Below, piece by piece: positions 45,088-53,812 of a DNA stretch of 64,000 bases. Origin of the DNA: Dactylosporangium fulvum. Lineage in GTDB: Bacteria > Actinomycetota > Actinomycetes > Mycobacteriales > Micromonosporaceae. The notes below the pieces were generated by a model. The model did no database searches, was not told the origin of the DNA, and saw only the letters and a program-made list of their open reading frames with translations. The position numbers were made by a program, and so were the translations under genes. How positions within the stretch are numbered: the stretch's first letter is position 1; every line of letters starts with the position of its first letter. The DNA is taken from the NCBI RefSeq assembly GCF_025137375.1, contig NZ_CP073720.1, positions 4,116,501 to 4,180,500 of the forward strand, written 5' to 3'.

Positions 45088-45426
45088 GTGCAGATCGTCG
45101 CGCGGTGGGAGACCGCACTCACCATCGACGACCATGAGGCCTTGTCGGTGCTGCTCCGGGCCGCGTTCCCGGCGCAGGCGGAGCAGTTCGACGGCCGTTC
45201 GTGGGCGCTGTCGTACGGGCGGAAGGAGGCCCGCGTCTGGCTCGCCGACGACACCGGCCGCCCGGTGGCGCACCTCGGTCTGGAGCGGCGGACCGTCGGC
45301 GTCGGCGGCGCGGACGTCCTCGTCGCCGGCGTCGGTGACGTCGCCGTCGCGCCGGAGCTGCAGGGCCGGGGCCTCGGCGCCGCCCTGATGCGCGCCCTCG
45401 TCGACCTCCGCGGGCTGCCCTGGTGA
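45088..45426 (+). CDS. Truncated GNAT acetyltransferase (NodA/AAC(2')-like)
   Basis: A 112-residue frame that holds only the front half of a GNAT protein. It has WETALTIDDHEALSVLLRAA, a central beta-sheet (RVWLADDTGRPVAHLGLERR) and the acetyl-CoA motif VGDVAVAPELQGRGLGAALM, then stops after DLRGLPW. Relatives run to about 180-200 residues and need the second half for the fold. The end coincides with the start of a truncated convergent pseudogene, so a deletion probably joined the two. Activity is unlikely, but the frame is otherwise intact. The start is GTG 45088. Confidence 0.65.
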   Translation: MQIVARWETALTIDDHEALSVLLRAAFPAQAEQFDGRSWALSYGRKEARVWLADDTGRPVAHLGLERRTVGVGGADVLVAGVGDVAVAPELQGRGLGAALMRALVDLRGLPW

Positions 45427-45429
45427 CGT

Positions 45430-45600
45430 TGTCGCGGTCAGGAGCCGTTCCAGGCCGTCGAGGTGGGCGGCGACGTCCCGCACGGTTCAGCCGGTGCACA
45501 GCGACGGCTGCCGCCACTCGTCGTCGGTGAGGCCCTCGAGCAGGTCCGCCACATCGCGCCGCTGGGCGTCGACGGCCTGCCGGATCTCGTCACGGTTCAT
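45430..45600 (-). pseudogene. Maleylpyruvate-isomerase/DinB-like N-terminal fragment with Trp-to-stop
   Basis: ATG 45600 has GGAGGTG upstream and begins MNRDEIRQAVDAQRRDVADL, then LTDDEWRQPSLCTG and TGA at 45487-45489. Directly after the stop the frame continues TVRDVAAHLDGLERLL, exactly as in mycothiol-dependent maleylpyruvate isomerases, where CTGWTVRDV is normal. So TGG has become TGA. Homology then ends at the truncated GNAT end. The gene has both a nonsense change and a 3' deletion. Confidence 0.75.
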
Positions 45601-45691
45601 CGCGGCACCTCCGCGGTGCTCGGGCGGACGACGGCGGTGATCGACTACAAGTGTTGTTTCATGGCTGGGCGCGTGCGCCAGTGGGTATGTC

Positions 45692-46051
45692 GTGAGCATG
45701 GACAAGCTCGGAACGCCGGTCGCGTATCTCGCCCTGCCGGTGGGCGTGCCCGTGTACGACCGCGACGGCACGCGGATCGGGACCGTGGAGCACGTGCTCG
45801 CCGACGAGGGCAGCGACATCTTCCACGGTCTCGTCGTGCGCGTCGTGGATGCGCCGGACCGGTCGATGTTCGCCGCTCGTGATCAGATCGGCGACCTCTT
45901 CGAGCACGGTGTCACGCTGACCGTGACCGAGGCCGGACTGCACGATCCCGGTGAGGACAGGGTTGCCGCCGCGGCCACCGACGGCTCGGTGGGTGAGCAG
46001 GCCAAGGAAGGGCTGCGGCGCGCGTGGGAGTGGCTGCAACGCCCGGGCTGA
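45692..46051 (+). CDS. PRC-barrel-like small protein
   Basis: A 119-residue soluble protein. LPVGVPVYDRDGTRIGTVEH and FHGLVVRVVDAPDRSMFAAR have the beta-rich pattern of a PRC-barrel, a domain that binds RNA or partner proteins in unrelated systems. The C-terminus is a predicted helix (GEQAKEGLRRAWEWLQ). GTG 45692 or ATG 45698 could start it; neither has a clear ribosome site. It is convergent with the MmcQ/YjbR gene. Function is unknown. Confidence 0.7.
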   Translation: MSMDKLGTPVAYLALPVGVPVYDRDGTRIGTVEHVLADEGSDIFHGLVVRVVDAPDRSMFAARDQIGDLFEHGVTLTVTEAGLHDPGEDRVAAAATDGSVGEQAKEGLRRAWEWLQRPG

Positions 46052-46116
46052 GCACAGCGGGCCGGGCCGAGTCGCGCCGGTGGTCTCTGTCGGGCCGGCA
46101 CGTGGCGGCCGGCGGG

Positions 46117-46515
46117 CTACAGGTGCTGCGACAGCTTCTTCGGCGCCTGCACCCGGTAGCTCTCCGTCAGCAGCTCGCCGACCTCCTCCCAGTCGACGTC
46201 GCCGTCGAGGACCATCCCCACCACGTCGACGCCCCACGCCGCCTTGTAGAACGGATAGCCGCCGGCGACCAGCGCGGCCATCTCGTCACCCGGTGACCGG
46301 AACGTCAGCACGCAGACCGGCTCGTCGGTCCCGACCACCTTCGCGTAGGCGGCCTGGTGGTCCGGGTCGACGACGAGCACGTGCGCGAACGTCTTCTGCC
46401 GGATCCGCCAGCGGGTGCCGGCCCAGGCCGGCTCCTCGTAGGCCTCCGGCAGGGCGAGGCAGGCGGCGCGGATGGGTTCCAGATATTCGGCGGGAACGTC
46501 GTCGGGGTCGACCAT
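46117..46515 (-). CDS. MmcQ/YjbR family protein
   Basis: A 132-residue soluble protein of the MmcQ/YjbR family, small cystatin-like-fold proteins said to bind DNA. Matching features are EYLEPIRAACLALPEAYEEP, the TRWRIRQKTFAHVLVVD strand pair, GGYPFYKAAWGVDVVGMVLD and the terminal ELLTESYRVQAPKKL. No enzyme activity is known to me. It stands alone between the PRC-like gene and the TetR gene; the start is ATG 46515. Confidence 0.85.
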   Translation of the reverse strand: MVDPDDVPAEYLEPIRAACLALPEAYEEPAWAGTRWRIRQKTFAHVLVVDPDHQAAYAKVVGTDEPVCVLTFRSPGDEMAALVAGGYPFYKAAWGVDVVGMVLDGDVDWEEVGELLTESYRVQAPKKLSQHL

Positions 46516-46555
46516 GCGCGGACGGTACCGCGCACGTATGACAATTTTCGCCGGC

Positions 46556-47152
46556 TCAGGGCGCGAGCGCGGCGGCCAGCAGCGCCCGGGCGGTCGAGAG
46601 GACCGTCCGGGCCGCCTCGCCGGGGGACTGGCCGGCGATGTCGAGCAGCCACACCAGGCTCTCGATCCCGGTGGCCGACCGGATCGCGACCGCCAGCGCG
46701 TGGACGTCGACGTGCGGATGGGACTCGCGCAGCGGTGCCAACGCCTCCTCGATCCACCCGATCGCGCGACCCTGACGCAGGGCCGGCCGCTGCGCGCCGG
46801 TCTCCAGGGAGAGCCGCAGCGAGGTGCGCAGTTGCGGTTCCCAATCGAAGTTGTACCGGGTGAAGGCGCGGATGACGAGATCGAGCCGGGCCTGCGGGTC
46901 GCCCGGGGCGCCGGGCGGCAGCAGGGAGTCGGGCGCCAGTTGCGGGTGGGCCGCGACCAGGAGCGCCCGCTGGTTCGGGAAGTAGCGGTACGCGGTCGTC
47001 CGCGACACCCCCGCGTGCTCCGCGGCCTCCTCGACCTGCGGCGTCAGCCCGCGGGCCAGCAGCTCGCGGGTCGCGTCCACCAGGGCCTGCCGGGTGCGGG
47101 ACTTCTGTCGCGTGCGGCCGGTCGCTTCATATGGTACTGGCATCGCCATCAT
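46556..47152 (-). CDS. TetR family transcriptional regulator
   Basis: A 198-residue regulator. The helix-turn-helix is in residues 14-60: RTRQALVDATRELLARGLTP, VEEAAEHAGVSRTTAYRYFP. The C-terminal ligand domain is typical in length. Starts at 47152, 47149 or 47143 are possible. It is divergent from the cupin gene with only 14 bases between the outer starts, so it almost certainly controls itself and the cupin gene. The repeated ATGGTAC lies there. Confidence 0.88.
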   Translation of the reverse strand: MMAMPVPYEATGRTRQKSRTRQALVDATRELLARGLTPQVEEAAEHAGVSRTTAYRYFPNQRALLVAAHPQLAPDSLLPPGAPGDPQARLDLVIRAFTRYNFDWEPQLRTSLRLSLETGAQRPALRQGRAIGWIEEALAPLRESHPHVDVHALAVAIRSATGIESLVWLLDIAGQSPGEAARTVLSTARALLAAALAP

Positions 47153-47158
47153 GGTACC
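47131..47158. promoter_or_regulatory. Repeated ATGGTAC element between TetR and cupin genes
   Basis: ATGGTAC occurs at 47131-47137 and again at 47151-47157, about two helical turns apart, at the divergent starts of the TetR and cupin genes. It is a candidate site for the TetR protein, partly inside its coding start. Confidence 0.35.
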
Positions 47159-47166
47159 GTAGTCCC

Positions 47167-47523
47167 ATGGAACTCCAGTCCCATGACCCCGTGGTCACAG
47201 ACCCGCACCTCTACCGCGTGGTGTTCGAGAACGAGCGGGTCCGGGTCCTGGAATACCGCGACCGCCCCGGCGACCGGACCGGTTCGCACCGCCACCCGGA
47301 CAGCGTCATGGTCACGCTGAGCGCGTTTCGCCGCCGTGTCTCGTCCGGCGGCCGGGAGGCCGACGTGGACCTGCCGGCGCATGAGGTGCGCTGGTTGGCC
47401 GCTCAGGAGCACGCCGGTCACAACACCGGCGCCACCGACACGCACACGCTCTTCATCGAGCTGAAGGAGCTGTCGCCGGCCGCACCTCCAACGGCGGACG
47501 CACTCGGCCCGTCGCCGCGCTGA
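47167..47523 (+). CDS. Small cupin-like protein
   Basis: A 118-residue single-domain beta-barrel. VVFENERVRVLEYRDRPGDR and TGSHRHPDSVMVTLSAFRRR give cupin motif 1 with the HxH metal pair, and GHNTGATDTHTLFIELKEL gives motif 2. Its size fits small actinobacterial cupins of unknown substrate. It is under a divergent TetR gene, so it may be induced by a ligand of that regulator. The start is ATG 47167. Confidence 0.8.
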   Translation: MELQSHDPVVTDPHLYRVVFENERVRVLEYRDRPGDRTGSHRHPDSVMVTLSAFRRRVSSGGREADVDLPAHEVRWLAAQEHAGHNTGATDTHTLFIELKELSPAAPPTADALGPSPR

Positions 47524-47658
47524 CGGCACGGCGTCACCGTGGACGATCCAGCCGGCTGACCGCGAACGCGTCACGTGGCCTTGAGCATCGGGCCGTCGAC
47601 GGCTGGCCGGCCTGCGGTGTCCCGCCCCGGACCGGCGACGACGGCCCGAGCGGCGGTC

Positions 47659-50202
47659 TCAGCCGGGGGCCAGGGCCGAGGCGAGGCGTCTGGCCTCGAC
47701 CGCCAGGCGGGACGAGCCCTTGCGGGCGGCGGCCTCGGCCAGCCCCGCGACCGTGCCCCGGCTGCCGGTCGCCGCTGCCGTCTCGGCGGCCAGCGTGAGC
47801 AGGTCGGGGACGCCCCGCGGCGGGGTCGGCGCGGCCAGCAGGGCCGGCAGCGCGGCCTCCAGCAGGCGCCAGACCGTGCGCCGGGCACCCGCCGTCGCCG
47901 CGTCGCGCAGCGGCTGGACCGCCCGGTTCACCGGCACCATGCCCTGCGCGCCGAGCGTGCCGAGGTGCCGGCCGACCGCCGGGGCGTCGAGGTCACCGGC
48001 CGCGGCCAGCATGAGCAGCGTGTCCAGCGTCGCGACGCGGTCGGCCTCGTGGCGGGCGGCGAGCCCGTAGGCGACGGCGAGTGGCAGCGCCGGCCCGCCG
48101 TCACCGGTGCACTCCGCGAGCAGCGGCAGGACCGCCGCGCCGTGGCGGCGGTCCGAGTCGGCCGCCGCCGCGATCTCGGGCATGGCGTAGGCGGCGACGA
48201 GCCCCCGGTATCCCGGCAGGAGCGACGGCCACAGCAGCGGCCAGTCGCCGTATCCGTGCCCCATCGCGGGCGTGCCGAAGTCGAGGAAACCCAGCGGGTC
48301 GTCGGCGTGCCACAAGGGCGTGAACTCGACCTGCAGCCGTGCGTCCACCTCGGCGCGGACCCAGCCGGAGCTGGGCACACCCAGCCGTTGCCGCCGGGTG
48401 GTGTGCACGACGGACAGCACCGGCTGCGGCAGGCCGCCGGCGCGCAGCCACCGCGCGAGCCGGTCCCCGGCGTCCGTGCCCAGCGCCGCCGCCCGTGCGG
48501 CGAGCGTGTCGTCGACGGCGGCCGGCAGGCGCAGCAGTGCCTGCGTGAGGTCCCAGCCGGGGGGCTTGCGATCGCCGAGGGCGGTCAGCCGGTCGAGCAG
48601 CATCGCCGGGTCGAGCGCGCCGGTGGCCGACGTGGGCGCGGCGAGCAGCCCTTCGGGGCGGCCACCGTGCCGGGCGATCTCGGCCAGGCGGACACGTAGG
48701 AACCGCTGCGGCGGTGGGATCCGGGAGTCGGCCGGTGGCACGTCGGCGGATCCCCGGCGCCTGGCGTCGGCGAGGATGGCCGCCCACCGGCCGAGCCGGG
48801 CGGAGTGCTCGGCGGGGTCCACGACCGAGTACAGGACGCCGAGCAGGATGCCCTGCGTGAACCAGCTGCCGTCGCCCAGCCAGGGCGCCTGGCGGTCGAG
48901 CACCGGCTTCACCGCCATCAGCAACCGTCCGCGGTCGGCGGCGGCGAGCCGGACCGCGCCGTCGAGGACCCGCTCCAGCGCCGGCGCCGAGGCGTGCACG
49001 CCGCCGAAGAGCGACACGACCTCCTCGGCCAGCTCGTCCGGGTCGGTGATCGGCGGTGGAGCCGGTGCGGGCCCCACCGGCGGCGGCAGGTCGTCACCGG
49101 CCTCGACGACCACCACCGCCGGCGCGGCGACGGCCTGGCCGTGCTTCGCGGCGAGGGCGGCGGCCCGCTCCCGGACGTCGATCGCCGGATGATCACCCGC
49201 CACCGCGATGACCGCACCGAATGCCGCGGCCAGCTCCGGGTGGCGCAGCGCGGACCGGTCGAGCCAGGCGAGCTGCGCCCGGACCAGCCCCTTCTCGGGG
49301 CGGCTCAGCACCGCGGGCGAGACGTCGAGCAACGCGTCGGGCGGGACCACGTCCGCGTCCCGCAGCAGCTTCTGCGCCGCCGTCGCCACCTGCCCGGGTG
49401 CGTCGGCGAGCAGCCGCAGGTAATCACCGGACCGCCGGGCGACCTCCGCGGCCGTGGGTGCGAGCGCGTCGTGCAGGGCCAGGAACCCGCGCAGGTCGGC
49501 GGCCCGACCCCCGCGCAGCAGCCGGCGGAGGGACCCGTCGAACAGTGTCGCCCGGTCGAGCCGCTGCTCGTCGGCGAGCTGCGCCAGGGCGCGCACGAAG
49601 CCCAGCCGCCCGCTGCTGTGCTGCTCGTGGAGCACCAGAAGGCCGCCGATGTCGTCGATCTCGAACACGCGGGGCAGCAGATGGTCGAGGAAGGGATCGG
49701 CGCGCAGCTGTTCGAGGATCGGCCGGTCCCGCCAGCGGGTGTCCGCCCATATCATGTGCACGAGCCAGAGGCGGACGAAGGCGTCGCCGGTCGGTGGTGG
49801 CGCGCCTTCGGCGGTGACGATCCCGGCGACAAACGCCCACATGTTGACGTCCTCGCGGTCGATCCGCTCCGCGATCCGGTGCGCGAGGTCCGTGAGCCAG
49901 GTGATGCCGCGGGCCCACGCCAGGTCGAGCACCGGCCGCACCGTGTGGCCGGGCACCGAGACCGACGAGCGCGCCAGGATCTTGCCCGCTGCGGCGGCGC
50001 TCGGCAGGCAGCCCACCGCCGCCACCGCCAGCGCGGCCGCCTCGGCGTCCCACCACCAGTTGTCGCGCCGCTTCCGCACGTAGGCGGTCAGCTCCGTGGC
50101 GAGCCGTGCGCGCTGCGCCTCGTCGAAGCCGGCGAACGCCGTCGCGGTCGCCTCGACGGCGCCCTTGCCGATCAGGTCGAAGTCGAACAGCTCCGCGGTC
50201 AC
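47659..50202 (-). CDS. Large helical-repeat protein (DUF6493-like) paired with a SWIM protein
   Basis: An 847-residue soluble protein built almost wholly of helices of HEAT/armadillo style (many LLxLAxxAxD and LxxLG repeats). Near residue 620-650 is a beta-like section (VEFTPLWHADDPLGFLDF, GTPAMGHGYGDWPLLWPSLL) that looks like the conserved core. It fits the DUF6493 type that sits next to SWIM zinc-finger genes in actinobacteria. No enzyme residues are evident. GTG 50202 follows GGAGG and overlaps the SWIM stop by 4 bases, so the two proteins are co-made and probably bind each other. Role unknown. Confidence 0.75.
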   Translation of the reverse strand: MTAELFDFDLIGKGAVEATATAFAGFDEAQRARLATELTAYVRKRRDNWWWDAEAAALAVAAVGCLPSAAAAGKILARSSVSVPGHTVRPVLDLAWARGITWLTDLAHRIAERIDREDVNMWAFVAGIVTAEGAPPPTGDAFVRLWLVHMIWADTRWRDRPILEQLRADPFLDHLLPRVFEIDDIGGLLVLHEQHSSGRLGFVRALAQLADEQRLDRATLFDGSLRRLLRGGRAADLRGFLALHDALAPTAAEVARRSGDYLRLLADAPGQVATAAQKLLRDADVVPPDALLDVSPAVLSRPEKGLVRAQLAWLDRSALRHPELAAAFGAVIAVAGDHPAIDVRERAAALAAKHGQAVAAPAVVVVEAGDDLPPPVGPAPAPPPITDPDELAEEVVSLFGGVHASAPALERVLDGAVRLAAADRGRLLMAVKPVLDRQAPWLGDGSWFTQGILLGVLYSVVDPAEHSARLGRWAAILADARRRGSADVPPADSRIPPPQRFLRVRLAEIARHGGRPEGLLAAPTSATGALDPAMLLDRLTALGDRKPPGWDLTQALLRLPAAVDDTLAARAAALGTDAGDRLARWLRAGGLPQPVLSVVHTTRRQRLGVPSSGWVRAEVDARLQVEFTPLWHADDPLGFLDFGTPAMGHGYGDWPLLWPSLLPGYRGLVAAYAMPEIAAAADSDRRHGAAVLPLLAECTGDGGPALPLAVAYGLAARHEADRVATLDTLLMLAAAGDLDAPAVGRHLGTLGAQGMVPVNRAVQPLRDAATAGARRTVWRLLEAALPALLAAPTPPRGVPDLLTLAAETAAATGSRGTVAGLAEAAARKGSSRLAVEARRLASALAPG

Positions 50203-51557
50203 GCGTCCTCCGCTTCGCTCCGGACCGGTGACGCGGGCACCCGCACCGTCATCGACACCGCCAGGGCGTGTTTGCACGGGCCGCGCCCGCCGCGGTACTT
50301 CGCCCACCACGGACAGGTGCACGTGAACCCGCCGTCGGGCAGCCGGCGCACCCGGTAGGTCTCGTCGCCGCTGCGCACCGTCGCCGCCGCGTCGCCGTCG
50401 AGCTCGACCGCGCCCGCCTCGACCAGGGTCCGCGCGCCGACGAGCCGGGGGTTGTCCCGATCCGCCCGCGCCGCGTCATAAGGCAGCACGCGGTGGAAAT
50501 AGGCCGCCTCGGACACGTCGAAGCCCACCCGCCCGGCCGTGCCCAGCTGCGCCAGCGCGGCACGGACCCGCGCCGCGGGAATGCCGGCCGCCGTCGCGAG
50601 CGCGTCGACGTCGATCGCAGGATCCCACGACAGCAGCGCGCTCACCAGCTCGGCGTCGTCCGTGACGTCGTCACCGGCGAGCGAGGTCAGCGCGGCGCCC
50701 TCCCCGGAGAACCCGCGATAGGGCTCCGGGGACAGCGTCAACGACAGCCGCAGCGCGCCGGTGTCCAGCTCCCAGGTGCTCGCCACCGGTGCCGAACCGG
50801 CCCGGACGGTCGGCCCGTAGACCCGCAGCACCTTCGCGAACCGCAGCAGCCCGCGCAGCGCGGCCAGCCGCCCGGCGCCCGCCAGGCACACCGCGCCCGG
50901 CACCGGCCGGGATGTCGGCCGGAGCGTCCGGCCGGACGGCACCATCCACAGCACCGACCGGTCCCGGGCTCCGGGCAGCCGCCGCAGCAGCGCGGCCGCC
51001 TCCGTCGCCGGGATCTCCGCGCGCGGCTCGAACGCCGCCGACAGCACGTGGACCTCGGCGAAGCCGCGCAGCCACCGCGACGGCAGCGGCACCTTCTTCT
51101 CGACCACCGCGCCGTCCATCGTCGACACGGTGAGGTCGTCGGGCCCGACCGACAGGTGCAGCGGGTCGAGGCCGGCGACCCGGGCGAGCGCCTCGCGCAG
51201 CGGCGGGTTGACGTCGACGTTGGTCGTGCCGTGCGCCAGGATCTCGCCGTCGAGACCGGCCGGCAGCGCGTCGAGCCGCGCGTAGACCCCGCAGCAGCCG
51301 GAGAACGACTCGAACCGCAGCCGGTCGGCGCTGCCGGTGACGACAGGGTCGAGGCTCGCCGGGCTCACCGGCTGGAAGTATCGGGTGCGGGCCACCTCGG
51401 CCACCGCCAGCAGCCCGGCCGCCGCGGCCTGCGGCGTCGTGAGGAAGCCGCTGAAGAACCGCGGGTTGGCCGCCGGTCCGCCGCACGTCTGCAGGGCCAT
51501 GCCGGCGTTGCTCACACCGGAAGGTGCGAGATACCGGTACGTCTGAACCGCATTCAC
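50199..51557 (-). CDS. SWIM zinc-finger protein
   Basis: A protein of about 452 residues. The C-terminal zinc finger is FTCTCPWWAKYRGGRGPCKH (CxC...CxH), the SWIM pattern known to bind DNA or protein. The N-terminal half contains CGGPAANPRFFSGFLTTPQA and ESFSGCCGVYARLDALPAGL, conserved in actinobacterial members. GTG 51557 (VNAVQTYRY) is the likely start; ATG 51569 adds four residues. It forms a coupled pair with the DUF6493-like gene and is divergent from the ADP-ribosylglycohydrolase gene. Confidence 0.85.
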   Translation of the reverse strand: MNAVQTYRYLAPSGVSNAGMALQTCGGPAANPRFFSGFLTTPQAAAAGLLAVAEVARTRYFQPVSPASLDPVVTGSADRLRFESFSGCCGVYARLDALPAGLDGEILAHGTTNVDVNPPLREALARVAGLDPLHLSVGPDDLTVSTMDGAVVEKKVPLPSRWLRGFAEVHVLSAAFEPRAEIPATEAAALLRRLPGARDRSVLWMVPSGRTLRPTSRPVPGAVCLAGAGRLAALRGLLRFAKVLRVYGPTVRAGSAPVASTWELDTGALRLSLTLSPEPYRGFSGEGAALTSLAGDDVTDDAELVSALLSWDPAIDVDALATAAGIPAARVRAALAQLGTAGRVGFDVSEAAYFHRVLPYDAARADRDNPRLVGARTLVEAGAVELDGDAAATVRSGDETYRVRRLPDGGFTCTCPWWAKYRGGRGPCKHALAVSMTVRVPASPVRSEAEDA

Positions 51558-51619
51558 GTCGCAGACCATAGCGGCACCCACCGACAATTTCCGGCGGCTG
51601 TGGCACGATGGGATCTCCC

Positions 51620-52507
51620 ATGCCCCATACCGACCTCTGCGACGACAGCCTCGACGGTCTCTCCGTCGGCGACGCGCTCGGCGCCCAGTTCTTCGTCCCC
51701 GGCACCACACTCGACGACCTCACCGACGGCACCGCACCGCCGGGGTCCTGGCCGTGGACCGACGACACCGAGATGGCCTGCTCCCTCGCCGGGGAGCTGC
51801 ACCGGCACGGCACGATCGACCAGGACCGCCTCGCCCGGGCCTTCGCCGAGCACTGCGAGCCCTACCGCGGCTACGGTGGCGGCGCCGTCGTCGTCCTGCA
51901 CCGCATCCGCGACGGCGTGCCGTGGCGCGACGCCGCGCGGGACGCGTTCGACGGGCAGGGCTCCATGGGCAACGGCGCCGCGATGCGGGTCGCGCCGCTC
52001 GGCGCCCTGCACGCCGGCGACTCGCGCACCGCCGCGCTGGAGGCCCTGCGCTCGGCCGAGGTCACCCACGCGCACGCCGAGGGTGTGCTCGGCGCCGTCG
52101 CCGTGGCGGTCGCCGCCGCCGAGGCCGGCTGGGCCAGACTGGTCCGCAATCCGCCGCGCCCCGCCGAGCTGCTCGACGCGGTCCTCGCCTACCTCGTCGA
52201 CAGCCAGGTGCGGCACGGCGTCGAGCAGGCCCGGCGGCTGCTCGGCCGCAGCGTCGCCGAGGCTGCGTACGAGCTGGGCAACGGCTCGCGCGTCCTCGCC
52301 CAGGACACGGTGCCGTTCGCGCTGTGGGTCGCGGCGACCCACCTCGCCGACTACCCGGCCGCGGTCCTGTCCTGCGTGGAGGCCGGTGGCGACGTCGACA
52401 CGACCGCGGCGATCGTCGGCGGGATCGTCGCCGCACACACCGGCCGGGCCGGCATCCCGCCGCTCTGGCTGGAGCAACGCGAACCGCTGCCCGCCTACGT
52501 CCGCTGA
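51620..52507 (+). CDS. ADP-ribosylglycohydrolase family protein
   Basis: A protein of about 295 residues that removes ADP-ribose from modified targets, or a relative. The dinuclear magnesium site shows in SWPWTDDTEMACSLA (DDT) and VEAGGDVDTTAAIVGG (DxDT), with GDALGAQFF near the start and GQGSMGNGAAMRVAPLGAL in the middle. The target is unknown. ATG 51608 or 51620 may start it. Its end overlaps the convergent condensation-domain gene by 13 bases. It lies divergent from the SWIM gene, a context worth noting because ADP-ribosylation could connect them. Confidence 0.9.
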   Translation: MPHTDLCDDSLDGLSVGDALGAQFFVPGTTLDDLTDGTAPPGSWPWTDDTEMACSLAGELHRHGTIDQDRLARAFAEHCEPYRGYGGGAVVVLHRIRDGVPWRDAARDAFDGQGSMGNGAAMRVAPLGALHAGDSRTAALEALRSAEVTHAHAEGVLGAVAVAVAAAEAGWARLVRNPPRPAELLDAVLAYLVDSQVRHGVEQARRLLGRSVAEAAYELGNGSRVLAQDTVPFALWVAATHLADYPAAVLSCVEAGGDVDTTAAIVGGIVAAHTGRAGIPPLWLEQREPLPAYVR

Positions 52508-53733
52508 GCCGCCCCGACGACCGCGGCCTCGATGTCGCGGGCGCACGCCTCGGCGTCGCCCGCGGACAGCGCCGCCGTGTCGACGTCGACGGTCAGCAGC
52601 AGCGCGCCCGGCGCGTCGTCGACGTGCACGAACAGCGGCTCCGTCGGCCCGACCGGCGGGTCGGTCCACCGGAACTCGCCGGTGCGGCCGGTGGCGCCCG
52701 CGACGGACTGCCGCACCGTCCGGCGGTCGTTGAAGCACGCCGTTCGAGCCGTGCCGTCCACGGCGAACGGGTCGTAGTAGGCGTACTTCTGGGCCGCCAG
52801 CGACGCCCGCCCCACCGCCGCGACCGCCGTGCCGAACCCGCCGGACACGTCGGCGACGCACAGCCCCAGCTGGGTGATCGGACTGACCACATCGGACAGC
52901 CCGGCGCGGAACCGGTTGCTCACCACGACCCGCACGGCCACCGTCGCCGAGGCGGTGACCCGGCCCAGCGCGATCATGTACGCGGCGAGCAGCACCGTCG
53001 CGGGGTCGGCGCCGACGCGGGCCGACACCAGCGGCAGCGCCTGCGCCAGCGCCGGCGAGCTGAAAAGCCCGCGGCGGTACCGGCCGTGCCCGCCCTCCGG
53101 CGGTGCCACGCCCGAGGACAGGTCCGGGACCCCGCCGTGCCGTTCCCAATGCCGCAGGGCCGCCGCGTGCTGCCGCTGCCCGGCGGGGGAGTGCTGCCAG
53201 GCGACCAGGTCGAGCGGCTGGAGCCCGGCCACCGGCTCGGCCACCCGCCGGGTCACCTCGTCGACCATGACCGCGGCGCCGATCCCGTCGGTGACGAGGT
53301 GCGGTATGACGGCGACCAGCCGGCTGGGCGTACCGTCGCGGCACACGACCGCCATCCGCATCGGCCACTCGGCCTCCAGGTCCGGCTCGGCGGCCCGGTA
53401 GCCGCGCTCGACGGCGGCGGCGACGGCCTCCGGATCCTCGGCGCCGGCCTCGACGACGTCGAGCCGCGCGGTGCCGTGGTCGGCGACCTCCTGTGCGGGC
53501 GGCGCGCCGGGGCGGAAGCGCAGCCGGGTGCGGAACGACTGGTAGCGGCCCATCGTGTACCGCAACTCCTCGGCCACGTCGGCGACGGTCGTGCCCGGCG
53601 GCACCGGCCGCCGCCCGCCCATCGGCAGCCAGGAGCGCTCCCGCAGCATCGCCTGGTACATCGCCCGCTGGCCCCAGGTGAGCTCCGCCGTGCCGGCGCC
53701 GGCACCGCGGAACGCCACGTCGATCCGGTCCAC
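52495..53733 (-). CDS. Stand-alone NRPS condensation-domain protein
   Basis: A 412-residue protein covering one condensation domain only. The active motif is VAVIPHLVTDGIGAAVMVDE, that is HxxxDG with the first His replaced by Pro. ELTWGQRAMYQAMLRERSW is the C1-like start, and PITQLGLCVADVSGGF with VVSNRFRAGLSDVVSP follow. No adenylation, carrier or thioesterase domain is attached. Such free enzymes join a carrier-bound acyl group to an amine or act in cryptic pathways. GTG 53733 follows GGAGGG. No NRPS gene adjoins it. Confidence 0.82.
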   Translation of the reverse strand: MDRIDVAFRGAGAGTAELTWGQRAMYQAMLRERSWLPMGGRRPVPPGTTVADVAEELRYTMGRYQSFRTRLRFRPGAPPAQEVADHGTARLDVVEAGAEDPEAVAAAVERGYRAAEPDLEAEWPMRMAVVCRDGTPSRLVAVIPHLVTDGIGAAVMVDEVTRRVAEPVAGLQPLDLVAWQHSPAGQRQHAAALRHWERHGGVPDLSSGVAPPEGGHGRYRRGLFSSPALAQALPLVSARVGADPATVLLAAYMIALGRVTASATVAVRVVVSNRFRAGLSDVVSPITQLGLCVADVSGGFGTAVAAVGRASLAAQKYAYYDPFAVDGTARTACFNDRRTVRQSVAGATGRTGEFRWTDPPVGPTEPLFVHVDDAPGALLLTVDVDTAALSAGDAEACARDIEAAVVGAAQRT

Positions 53734-53812
53734 ACGCCCTCCGTCAGTCGGCTGTGTGGCGGAGACTGTACACAGCCGGACGGGTCCGGCACAGCCTTGA
53801 CAACGGCGGGGC

